This document shows positions 18,122-26,888 of a stretch of 64,000 nt of DNA, one piece after another. Under the pieces are notes generated by a model. That model ran no database searches. It was not told where the DNA came from and saw nothing but the letters and a program-made list of their open reading frames with translations. Made by a program: the position numbers and the translations under genes. The DNA comes from Endozoicomonas euniceicola (GTDB lineage: Bacteria; Pseudomonadota; Gammaproteobacteria; Pseudomonadales; Endozoicomonadaceae). How positions within the stretch are numbered: the first letter of the stretch is position 1; each line of letters starts with the position of its first letter. Where the stretch lies: NCBI RefSeq assembly GCF_025562755.1, contig NZ_CP103300.1:5954501-6018500 (forward strand), in the 5' to 3' direction.

Positions 18122-21100
18122 CTAAAGGGCAGGCATTAACGACCGTGCCAAAGAACTGAGTTCTGCGGAAGGGGAGTTATTGGCAAAGTAATCTTTTTTC
18201 CCTACCACAACCAACTGGTACCGGGCTCGTGTGAGAGATACATTGAGCCTGTTCGGGCTGTCTAAAAAGCCATCTCTGTTTGTATTAACCATGGACAGGT
18301 ATACCAAATCAGCCTCTTGCCCCTGAAAAAAATCAACTGTATTGAGCTTTATGTTTACCCCTTTGTAGGTAAATCTGGCATGTCTTTTTTCTCTGGTCAG
18401 ATCCTGCAACTTGCTACGCAACAGACTCTCTTGCTTTCGATAGAAAGTCAGGATTGCAACACTATGGTCACCTACCACGCCTTGTTGATTTGCCCAAGAG
18501 CAAAAATCTTTAAGGCCGCTCAAAATGGTATTCACCTCGGCAACATTACTGTTTTTGTATACTTTGCCTTCAACATCGGCCCAAACCGCCCGCTTTGGAT
18601 ACCGTCGCCATTCCCAGAACCGATCTGATTCAGTGAATCGTCCGTCCAAGAGCGATTGAGTGCCACTGTGATCCGAATAAAACTGTTCACGGGGAAAGCA
18701 CGATATGTCAGGGTGCATCCGATGCTGGTAGGTTAGTGTCGTATGACGGCACTGCTTTTCTTTGAAGTTAAATCCTTGATTCAAAGTGTTCGGATTTTCG
18801 GCTCTTGTTTTCAGCGTTCCTGAACCAGAAAGTGCTTCCAGAATTGATGGAAAAGCCATGTTTCGCAACTGGTACACACGACCTGTGGCAGATATTGATC
18901 GAGGCATCAATCTTTCGAGCTGGTCTTTCATGGCTTTCGCCTTATTATTTTTATTACCTCGCCTTCTGGTTCTTTTGCCTGGTGTCAGAAATCTAAGCCA
19001 GTATTCACGCTCCAGGCGCCAGACAACTTCGTCAGCCCAACTGCTTTTCTGCTCATGATCACACCACTGCTCATGAATTTCATGAGAGTAGCGCATTATA
19101 TCGGAACGCTTGATTTTGAAATTATGCTCTCCATCATGCCGGGCAAAATGCCGATAAGCATGAGCTGAGTTGCACCAGTTCTCACCAAAGACTATAGAGT
19201 CAGCAGGCAAGTAATCTCTGTAGTCGCTCAATAGCCTCTCTTCACAAAAAATCAGGTTGTATTGATATACATTCCAGGGGCTACTTCTCAAACTCTTCTC
19301 ATTGATAGCACCAACAGCGTGGCCAACCAGACCTATGTCGCTGTAAATATGCCCATCCCGTTCTGAATGCCTCGCTTCAATTTCAGCAGCTATTGCCCTT
19401 AGCTCACCACTGCTCACTGGTACTATTATTCTTTCGTGGTATCCCCAACGGCCTTTTTGATATGTTTTTAATTCATTCAGTAAAAAGCAGGCTCTTTGTA
19501 ACTCAGCAGAAAGAATCTGCTCTTTTTGTTTATTAAAAGCAGGCCTGAGAACCAAGTGTTTCAGGTTGGCCGTGATTTGATCCCTCTCGGTAAAAGGTGA
19601 AAGTTGCTTGACGTCACCTACCAGTATCCAACTCTTGGCATAGCGTGCTGGAACCAGAAACTCTGCAAAAGTGGTTTTACTGCATTCATCGATGATCATG
19701 ACGTCGAAAGGAGGTATTCCCCGCTCAAAATCAAACTTTGTGTCACCAAGTAGCCGTAATATCCCCATGGTCGTGCCACACACCAGATTTGAGGAGTCCA
19801 CTAATAGCCTTTTACAGTCCAGATGACCAAGATTCTCCGAGAATGAATCCAGAACTCTGTCATACTGATGATGCTCAACACCTGTTGCCCGATTTTCATC
19901 ACCAATACGAAGCGGATAAATACCTTGCTTGCAATCCAGTTCGTCGATTCGTTCAAGAACATTATTGATAGCAGCATGGGTCGATGCTGTAAGCAGGACT
20001 CTCTTACCCTGTTTGATCAACTGAACTATCAGCTCAAGTATGGTGGTCGTCTTTCCCGTTCCAGGAGGTCCATCAAGGATAGCGAAGTCGGGAGTTGCGA
20101 GTGCTTTACAAACAAACTCACGTTGCCTGTCACACCCATCAAAATCCATATTGGTTAAAACTGACCAGTCTATTTCCTTCTCAGAAACAGGGTTGAACAA
20201 TGGCCAGTTGTATGAATCTCGATTTCGGATCAAGTCAAGGAGAGGTTTGTGTTCACGAGCAGGTGTCATTTTTAGCCGGGTGATCGCGTCTTTCTGACGT
20301 TTCAGAGCCAATGTATTAACTCTGACTTTAAGCTGCTTTCCTTTCGGGTAGAGGGGAGCTGCCTTTTTCTTATCTTTTCCTCGCCCCAGAATAATTTGCC
20401 TTTCGTCTGGCCGCGCATTTTTCACACAGTAAAATTGAGTGTTTTTGCCTTTAATTGCAGGATCATAAATATCAATCTGATCATCAAAAAAATATTCCAG
20501 CGGATCCTGGCTGGCAGTCTCTTCACCATGATCCAGACCAATCAGCTGTATCCAAGGTTCAGAGTCACTGATACTCCTTACTGAAATTCTCAGGCCTGGA
20601 TAGTGGCGATGAGTCAAAAAATCAGGTAGCGGATCATCTCCAGTAACCAGTCTATTCTGTTCATCTAAGTACCATTCGTCTGGTAACTGGTAACCGTCTT
20701 CTGTACAGAGATCTGAGACAAAGCAATCTTTAAGAAAAGCCTTGTCAGTCACCTTTCTGAATTGAACACTTGAATGTTCCTTTTTTTCTCCCACCATGAA
20801 TAGGTCAGAGCCATGTCTTATAATATTGTCTGGAAGGGAGGGTTCCGAAAGCACACGAAACTTCACGTCCTGCTGTTGAAAAAAAAGTGGCAGAGAAGCA
20901 TCTATAACACCCTGAATACGATAGCAATTTTCACTTTCTCTTTTGGCCTGATAGGTCGTAAGTTCTTGCGTTAGCTCCAGATTGTCCGTTAACTCCTGAG
21001 TAAGTGGTTTAATATCCAGGATATCGCCACACCAGACAATGCGATTCACTATAGCGCTAGCATTCAACTTCAGCAGGATTTGATCGCCAGTATGGTTATA

Positions 21101-21463
21101 TTGTTGCTCTGATACTTTGATTTTCTGACGATCAGCGCCCCGACCAACAGTGACTAGTTCTTCAAAGTCAGGTTCAAATTCTTTGATCAGATCCACCCCG
21201 TCGGGACTGCCAGTTACTTCATACCATCCTTCATTCTCAGGAATAAGCTCTATACGGGTTGTTGGATGAACCTGATATAAAGGCTGACAAAGCTGAAGTA
21301 CACCCGGAACAGGAAGCCTCTCCCACTCACAGGTCACTTCTTTTTTTCGTAAAGCTTCCTCAGCATTTTTAAGATACCGCCTGAACGGTTCAAAAGACTT
21401 GTCAACTTCCTCTGCCCAGTGTTCGGAGGATGCATCTAGTGCAGTCAGGTAGCAATTAAGCAC
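18122..21463 (-). CDS. Superfamily 1 (Upf1/Dna2-like) helicase with N-terminal extension
   Basis: 1113 residues. An N-terminal ~430-residue extension without recognised motifs is followed by an SF1B helicase core: Walker A AILDGPPGTGKTTTIL near 463; motif Ia LLTASTHAAINNVLERI; Walker B MIIDECSKTTF near 590; Gln-rich motif III VGDVKQLSPF; TLTYQHRMHPDIS near 913; VDFFQGQEADLVYLS near 1045; and NVSLTRARYQLVVVG near 1072. This is the AAA_11/AAA_12 arrangement of Upf1, Dna2 and many defence helicases. About 250 residues are inserted between the two RecA folds. It probably unwinds RNA or DNA; strand and substrate are not visible. It is the second gene of the operon. Confidence 0.82.
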   Translation of the reverse strand: MLNCYLTALDASSEHWAEEVDKSFEPFRRYLKNAEEALRKKEVTCEWERLPVPGVLQLCQPLYQVHPTTRIELIPENEGWYEVTGSPDGVDLIKEFEPDFEELVTVGRGADRQKIKVSEQQYNHTGDQILLKLNASAIVNRIVWCGDILDIKPLTQELTDNLELTQELTTYQAKRESENCYRIQGVIDASLPLFFQQQDVKFRVLSEPSLPDNIIRHGSDLFMVGEKKEHSSVQFRKVTDKAFLKDCFVSDLCTEDGYQLPDEWYLDEQNRLVTGDDPLPDFLTHRHYPGLRISVRSISDSEPWIQLIGLDHGEETASQDPLEYFFDDQIDIYDPAIKGKNTQFYCVKNARPDERQIILGRGKDKKKAAPLYPKGKQLKVRVNTLALKRQKDAITRLKMTPAREHKPLLDLIRNRDSYNWPLFNPVSEKEIDWSVLTNMDFDGCDRQREFVCKALATPDFAILDGPPGTGKTTTILELIVQLIKQGKRVLLTASTHAAINNVLERIDELDCKQGIYPLRIGDENRATGVEHHQYDRVLDSFSENLGHLDCKRLLVDSSNLVCGTTMGILRLLGDTKFDFERGIPPFDVMIIDECSKTTFAEFLVPARYAKSWILVGDVKQLSPFTERDQITANLKHLVLRPAFNKQKEQILSAELQRACFLLNELKTYQKGRWGYHERIIVPVSSGELRAIAAEIEARHSERDGHIYSDIGLVGHAVGAINEKSLRSSPWNVYQYNLIFCEERLLSDYRDYLPADSIVFGENWCNSAHAYRHFARHDGEHNFKIKRSDIMRYSHEIHEQWCDHEQKSSWADEVVWRLEREYWLRFLTPGKRTRRRGNKNNKAKAMKDQLERLMPRSISATGRVYQLRNMAFPSILEALSGSGTLKTRAENPNTLNQGFNFKEKQCRHTTLTYQHRMHPDISCFPREQFYSDHSGTQSLLDGRFTESDRFWEWRRYPKRAVWADVEGKVYKNSNVAEVNTILSGLKDFCSWANQQGVVGDHSVAILTFYRKQESLLRSKLQDLTREKRHARFTYKGVNIKLNTVDFFQGQEADLVYLSMVNTNRDGFLDSPNRLNVSLTRARYQLVVVGKKDYFANNSPSAELSSLARSLMPAL

Positions 21464-21478
21464 AGCAACTCCTCCGAA

Positions 21479-23125
21479 TTATTTATTATTTTTCACAAAA
21501 GGATTTTTACCTTCCTGAATTAATCTGGGGCGCACATCAGATTTGTCTTTAGCCTCTGGCAGTGGATCTGGCTTAACAGCACTTGCTGGAACAGCCCTCC
21601 CTTTTATCCATTCGCGAGTATCCAGGATCGTTTCCTGCATAGTCACGGATAATGGTGAGGTAGACTGAATAGCTCGCTCAATATCAGTCCACTGTAATGG
21701 CCGGTCATCACTGAAAGCCATGAACATGGCTTCCTTCACAGCCTCTTCAAGCTCAGCACCAGTGAAACCTTTGCTTATAGAAGCCAGCCTATTCAAATTA
21801 TCATCGGATAGAGCATCACCACGATCCCTTCTACGCAAATGGATACTTAAAATATCCTTACGCTCCTCACAAGTCGGTAAATCAACAAAGAAAATTTCAT
21901 CAACACGCCCTTTTCGGAGAAGTTCAGGAGGCAACATTTCAATGTGGTTGGCTGTTGCAAGAACAAAAACCGGGCTGGTTTTTTCCTGCATCCACGTCAG
22001 GAAAGTACCGAGTACCCGTGAAGTAGTTCCCCCATCCGTACTTCCAGAACTTTGCATTCCGGATAAAGCTTTTTCTATTTCATCCACCCAGAGAATACAG
22101 GGGGAAATCGTTTCTGCTACTTGCAGTGCATTTCGGATATTTTCTTCAGATTGGCCAACAATGCCTCCGAACACTTTACCCATGTCAAGCCGTAAGAGGG
22201 GTAGTTGCCAACTGCTGGAAACAGCTTTGGCTGTGAGGCTTTTACCAGTACCAGGGAGTCCAAGCATTAAAACTCCTTTGGGGTACTCAAGTCCGCACTT
22301 CCTCGCATTTTCAGAAAACGCCTCACTGCGACGGTTAAGCCAGCTCTTTAGGTTTTGAAGACCGCCCACATCTTCAAGAGCAAACTGAGGATGAAAATAC
22401 TCAAGCAGTCCAGACTTCCTGATAACCTGCTCTTTCTCAGAAACAACAAGATCAACTTCTGCCTCTGTGAGACGCCCTTTGGCTACAGCTACCTTGGCAA
22501 ATGCAAGCTGAGCTTCTGAAGTAGACAGTCCCAAAGCGGCATCAATAAGTCTCGCACTTTCATCAAAATCCCTATCATCGATGCCATAGTGCTCTTTGGT
22601 TGCCTCTATAAGGGTTTTAATCTCCTCCCGGTCTGGCAGGGGCATAGATAACACCTGAGTATCTTTCTGCAATTCAACGGGCAAGCACGAAACAGGCTGA
22701 GATAAAATAATTGCCTGGTCAGTCAGTTCCAGACGGCTCTTTTGGAGGGCGTAGCTTCTGAGTTGGGAGATGAGTGACGGGTCTGCCTGTTCAAGCTCTG
22801 CATGGATATCTTCAATCAAGAGTATGCTGTTAGATTGCTCTGCATCTGGTGCATCAGAGAAGTCATCAGGTTCGAAAGATTCAGAGAGATACCAATCTAA
22901 AAGCTCTGGTAACTGATTGATATTTTCCTTTATAAGTTGCTCGGAAGTCCCTTGAAATTCTCGTATCCCTCGGCATCGGTTCCAGATGTAAAGGGTTCTG
23001 TTTGTTTCCTGTGCAGCCTCAAGGCATACTGCATGAATTCTTAATGTATCGTGTCCGATAATTTGAATAATCGGCGCTCCTGCCCTTATGTTCGTTGTGA
23101 CGCTGTCGCTGAACAACTCCGACAT
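21479..23125 (-). CDS. Ycf46-like AAA+ ATPase
   Basis: 548 residues from the ATG at 23125, chosen because AGGA lies eight bases upstream; the frame stays open to 23209. The N-terminal ~260 residues resemble the Ycf46 regulatory region (NIRAGAPIIQIIGHDTLRIHAVC..., LLIEDIHAELEQADP). The AAA core has GGLQNLKSWLNRRSEAFSENA, Walker A GLPGTGKSLTAKA near 290, Walker B ILWVDEIEKAL near 343, sensor-1 VFVLATANHIEML, and Arg finger LRKGRVDEIFF. These are hallmarks of Ycf46/FtsH-type AAA modules without a protease domain. It is the promoter-proximal gene of the operon. Ycf46 proteins are known from cyanobacteria and plastids without a settled biochemical role. Confidence 0.85.
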   Translation of the reverse strand: MSELFSDSVTTNIRAGAPIIQIIGHDTLRIHAVCLEAAQETNRTLYIWNRCRGIREFQGTSEQLIKENINQLPELLDWYLSESFEPDDFSDAPDAEQSNSILLIEDIHAELEQADPSLISQLRSYALQKSRLELTDQAIILSQPVSCLPVELQKDTQVLSMPLPDREEIKTLIEATKEHYGIDDRDFDESARLIDAALGLSTSEAQLAFAKVAVAKGRLTEAEVDLVVSEKEQVIRKSGLLEYFHPQFALEDVGGLQNLKSWLNRRSEAFSENARKCGLEYPKGVLMLGLPGTGKSLTAKAVSSSWQLPLLRLDMGKVFGGIVGQSEENIRNALQVAETISPCILWVDEIEKALSGMQSSGSTDGGTTSRVLGTFLTWMQEKTSPVFVLATANHIEMLPPELLRKGRVDEIFFVDLPTCEERKDILSIHLRRRDRGDALSDDNLNRLASISKGFTGAELEEAVKEAMFMAFSDDRPLQWTDIERAIQSTSPLSVTMQETILDTREWIKGRAVPASAVKPDPLPEAKDKSDVRPRLIQEGKNPFVKNNK

Positions 23126-23249
23126 TACTACAGTCCTTATAATTCCACTTGTTACATGCGTGCCATATTTCACCATGGTATAAGCATAAATGCCATAGCA
23201 CACAGTCAAACGTTACCTGCCTACTCTTGGAAAAAGTACACCGCTTGAT

Positions 23250-23646
23250 TTATGTGTACTCCCATGCCATGGACATAGAAGCTCGGAGCAGCTGCCTGTT
23301 CACCAGCTCATCTTCAGCCCAGTAATTATTTTCTATACTCTTGCACTTCCCCGATAAGTCCGGTGGCACTTTGTGCAAAAGGTGAGTGTAGCGCCGCAGG
23401 TGCACCTAGGTTTTATGACCACTGCAGAGTGCTACTTCCGGAATCGACATATTTTGTTCAAACAGCCTTGATTTACCTTCATGCCGAAAGGAATGAAACC
23501 TGATATCTGGAAACCCAAACTCTTTCGTCCAATAGGAAAAGCGAACAGTGATAGATTTTGCCTTATAGGGAAATATCCGTTCTTCTCCCTCAAACTTTGA
23601 CTGCCTCTCAATAAGAATTAAAAAAAACAGCAGAATAAGGGCTTAG
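23250..23646 (-). pseudogene. Tyrosine recombinase C-terminal remnant with in-frame TAG
   Basis: Reading leftward gives RQSKFEGEERIFPYKAKSIT, RFHSFRHEGKSRLFEQ, IPEVALCSGHKT-stop-VHLRRYTHLLHK and an end at a TAA (23250). HSFRH, SGH and RRYTHL are the H-x-x-R, H/W and Tyr positions of the integrase catalytic domain. A TAG at 23406-23408 interrupts it, and the N-terminal two thirds are missing. It is unrelated in detail to the two integrases at 3832 and 45177. It fills most of the gap between the ATPase operon promoter region and IS66 copy 2. Confidence 0.72.
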
Positions 23647-23745
23647 ATAGATATGCCAGCTTGCTTAATGTGATGTGGTATGAATTTCACGAAATGGATT
23701 TTGACAGTGATACCAATGGGTTAGAGGATTAGGGTAAGTCTTTGG

Positions 23746-25544
23746 GTAACTTTTCTACAAACCGCTTCAAAATTAGCAATTAAGACACCGCTTTTCCCTA
23801 TTGTTGCCTCCAATTGTTATACCTTTGGCGGATCATGATTGCGCATTTCACAAAGCCGCTCCTCACTCATTAACCAGGGCAGATAAGGAGTGAGATCATT
23901 AGGTGGCTTCCTGCCATTTATGGCACAAGCCTCAAGATAGGCACCCAGCCAGATTTTTGGATTAATATCCCAAAGCTTTAGCGTCATAAAAACGCTGAAT
24001 AGAAAAGCGGCTATATCAGCACTCCATACGCTGCCAGAGCCGTAGTAATTCTTCCTGCCAACGACACCTGTGCGCAGTGCTTGCTCTGCAGCGTTGTTAT
24101 CCATGGGGATACCGGGATCAGTGACAAAGCGGGTCAATCCTTCCCAGTGATTCTGTAGACTTTCGAGCACTTTTTTCGCTCTGACTCGCAGTTTAGGACG
24201 ATTAAGTTCCTGAACCCTCTGGATTGCCATCTGCTCTACCTGATGTTCAAGCCGTAACTGCTGTGTTGCTAGCTGCTCTGGTTCATCAAGCACTTCAAGT
24301 CGCTGACTATTAAGATGATATAAACGACCAATCCTGTTCACCCAGGTGGCGCTCCATTTCTCCAACTCCGGATCACCTCGTTGAGCGTCAATAAAATCCC
24401 GCCTGACGTGAGCCCAGCAGAAAGCTAAATTAATAGACACCGCATCATTCGCAAGCTTTTTGTACGCTGAGTATCGGTCACACACCAGCGTTCCAGCCCC
24501 GTCACCAATGATCGACTCTGGTACGACAGCCGCACGGGTGTCAGCAATGCTGAAATAAACCGCCTGATCACAGAGAAATACCCAAAGCCAATGTTTGTGA
24601 GAACCTGTGGTCTCATGTGCCCAGCTGATCCACCGGGTTTCATCAGCATGCCACTGATCGCTACTGGCGACGAATTCCCGAGTAGCTTCGGCAACCGGCT
24701 CAAAAAAGGGCGTTATAGCTTCCAGGCCAAAGGAGATGGTCGCCTGCGACAGTTCCAGTCCCTGAGTCTTATAAGACTCAAGTTGCCTGTTTATGGGGAT
24801 GCCGTATGCGTACTTATTCAGCAACAGCTCCACCCAGACAGAAATACCAAGCTTTCCTTTGTTGATGAGTCTTGGTGGAGGTGGTGGAGTAGTAATATTG
24901 GGCGTTTCAGGGCACTGGCAAGTTTTTTGGTAATGCCTTCGGTGATAACGACGAACGTGAGCCTTAACTTCAACTTCAATTACGTCGCAGCTGTCGTCAT
25001 TGAAAAAAGACTTGAATGGCCGGTGACAGACTGTACAACACTGTTTGTCCACTGGTAAGTCTACAGACTCATGAACCACTGGCAGGTTGTTGTGAAGATG
25101 GCGACCAGAGCCGGGGACTCCGGGCTGGTGACCTCGTTTTCGATTTGAAGGTGGCCGGGTAGTATTGCCACTTTTCTTTGAAGAAGAACTGGTCTTCTCT
25201 GATTTACGACCGAAAAGCAAGTGCTTCATGTGTGCCAGTTCTGATTTCAGATCAGCGACCTGGGTGTTCAACCCAGCCATTTCGGCTTTATGCTGAGCGA
25301 TAAGAGAGGCATTTTTAGCCAATACTTTTTTCTCTCGGCCACAGGCCGCCTTCCACATGGCATGCCAGAGGTTGGCCTGCTGTTTTAGCTGGATGTGTTC
25401 CTGCTTGGTGAGGATGACCTGCGAGGTAGCAAAGGGGGCAGGCAGTAATGCAGGTGTTGTGCCTGATCCTGAAACATGAGCATTTTGCATACTCTAAAAG
25501 TAGACGACTTTGAGCTTATGTTTAGTGGTTTGTAGAAAAGTTAC
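23746..25544 (-). mobile_element. IS66-family element 2 (tnpC only)
   Basis: The inverted ends GTAACTTTTCTACAAACC(G/A)CT are present on both sides, about 1.8 kb apart. Near-identical flanks (AAGTCTTT left, GAGTCTTT right, offset by one or two bases) may be a slightly degraded 8-bp target duplication. It carries only the large transposase. On its right it abuts, and apparently truncates, a plus-strand transfer-region gene. Confidence 0.8.
23817..25490 (-). CDS. IS66 transposase TnpC (copy 2)
   Basis: 557 residues with the IS66 layout: an N-terminal coiled coil, a basic linker, CCTVCHRPFKSF and CQCPETPN zinc-type motifs, then the DDE core with DQWHADETRWISWAH, LVCDRYSAYKKLA and MDNNAAEQALRTGVVGRKNYYGSGS. 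It is intact. It is clearly diverged from copy 1 at 6072-7769 and has different terminal repeats, so it is a separate IS species rather than a local duplicate. Confidence 0.92.
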   Translation of the reverse strand: MQNAHVSGSGTTPALLPAPFATSQVILTKQEHIQLKQQANLWHAMWKAACGREKKVLAKNASLIAQHKAEMAGLNTQVADLKSELAHMKHLLFGRKSEKTSSSSKKSGNTTRPPSNRKRGHQPGVPGSGRHLHNNLPVVHESVDLPVDKQCCTVCHRPFKSFFNDDSCDVIEVEVKAHVRRYHRRHYQKTCQCPETPNITTPPPPPRLINKGKLGISVWVELLLNKYAYGIPINRQLESYKTQGLELSQATISFGLEAITPFFEPVAEATREFVASSDQWHADETRWISWAHETTGSHKHWLWVFLCDQAVYFSIADTRAAVVPESIIGDGAGTLVCDRYSAYKKLANDAVSINLAFCWAHVRRDFIDAQRGDPELEKWSATWVNRIGRLYHLNSQRLEVLDEPEQLATQQLRLEHQVEQMAIQRVQELNRPKLRVRAKKVLESLQNHWEGLTRFVTDPGIPMDNNAAEQALRTGVVGRKNYYGSGSVWSADIAAFLFSVFMTLKLWDINPKIWLGAYLEACAINGRKPPNDLTPYLPWLMSEERLCEMRNHDPPKV

Positions 25545-26480
25545 GAGTCTTTAAAGGGTAACCCACAATCTAATCAGTCATTGGCTCCCCAAGAACAAAG
25601 TGAAAATAGTATTTCCAAATCAGTTGCAAACACACTCCGTCAACCTGAAAACGTCAATAGCAGCAAAATCAGGCAACGACTATCAGATTCCAGCCAGTTG
25701 CCAGAGCAAAAGACGCTTCAGAATGTGAAGCTTCAACCTTCAGCCAGACAACAGCTTCCAGATGCATTTCAACCATTAACCAAAGCCCATAACCAGTCCA
25801 GCCAGGCAGTCAGCGATCAGTTCCAGCATTCGAGTCAGAGTAAATCCGATGTTACCAGTCTATTAAAGCAAAGTGCCTATGGCACAGACCCATCCACATC
25901 AGGTCCGGGGCTAAAGCTGACCTATAACGAAGCTTTTGATAAGGCAGCTTCCCACGGCCTCACGAATCATCAGGCTGCTGCATTTGCGTCACTGGTCAAA
26001 GACCGTGATCCCAAATATGAGCGAAGTGCTGATCCTGAAGATCGTCGTCATCGTTTGGGTCAATCTATTGCCGAGATCAGCAGAGGCTGGGGTGACCATG
26101 GCGCTGCCTTAGGGCAACATGCTTTCAATCATCTGACTCACGCGGCAGATAACCCACAACATACTAATTCCGCACTGACTCTTATTGGAGAAATGAATCG
26201 CCTTTATCAACCGGAACTGAAGCGGTATGAACAATCTGTTGAAGAATTATTGAAGGGGCAATCATTATTCCCTATGGAGGGAAACTATCTCGATACAAGC
26301 ATGCCTCCTAAACATATTGGCAGTAATACAGAAAGTCAGCTTCAGAAACGCCAGACAGAAAATAACCTGAGAGTGTTTGGCAGTCAGGATAAAGGTCTTT
26401 TTAAGGAACCGTCGAGCCGATTATCACGGACACAGAGAGAGGTGAGGCAAAGCTTTTTAGATCAGATCAAACCCGACTGA
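25545..26480 (+). pseudogene. C-terminal fragment of a transfer-region protein, possibly TraG-like
   Basis: The frame is open from the IS66 edge (ESLKGNPQSNQSLAPQE...) without a natural ATG; a TTG at 25581 would be the first start. The ~310 residues are Gln/Ser-rich and helical, with no membrane segments or catalytic motif (YNEAFDKAASHGLTNHQAAAFASLV). Low-complexity helical tails of this kind occur at the C-terminus of F-type TraG mating-pair stabilisation proteins, and the position next to traC would fit, but this assignment is inference. The N-terminal part is nowhere in the window, so the gene is broken. Confidence 0.55.
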
Positions 26481-26816
26481 ATCATCTCCTCCATAAGGAT
26501 TACCACTAATATCCAAAGCACCAGCCATTGGTAAACCTGTTGCAGGATTGGTTTCGCTCATTAGTTCCTCAAAATCCTCAAACTCCATACTTTCGTCTGA
26601 ATTTTCATCAGGAAACTTCTGATTAAACCGCCATAACTGCCAAAAACACACGGCGGAAAACAGCCCCCAGACAACCGGGGATACCGATAGCTCCCAGAAA
26701 TAGCCTGGTACCAAAAAAATATAAACTAGCTGCTCAACCACCAGACAAACAGCAGCCAGCACCATAAGACCAGCCACAAAACCTTTAATCCGTTTTAACA
26801 GAGTCATCGTCTTCAC
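26457..26816 (-). CDS. Small inner-membrane protein, unrecognised
   Basis: 119 residues with two hydrophobic segments (FVAGLMVLAAVCLVVEQLVYIFL at ~12-35 and VVWGLFSAVCFWQLW at ~48-62) and an acidic tail (ENSDESMEFEDFEELM). It is convergent with the traG-like fragment, overlapping its end by 24 bp, and divergent from traC, so it is the only minus-strand gene in this stretch apart from the toxin-antitoxin pair. No family recognised; it may be an entry-exclusion or regulatory membrane protein, but nothing in the sequence proves that. Confidence 0.5.
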   Translation of the reverse strand: MKTMTLLKRIKGFVAGLMVLAAVCLVVEQLVYIFLVPGYFWELSVSPVVWGLFSAVCFWQLWRFNQKFPDENSDESMEFEDFEELMSETNPATGLPMAGALDISGNPYGGDDSVGFDLI

Positions 26817-26888
26817 CTCCTCAGTATTTTGTTACTGAGTCTTCACGTCCATTCATCAACATAGCTCAAATTAACCGGGAAACGCCGA

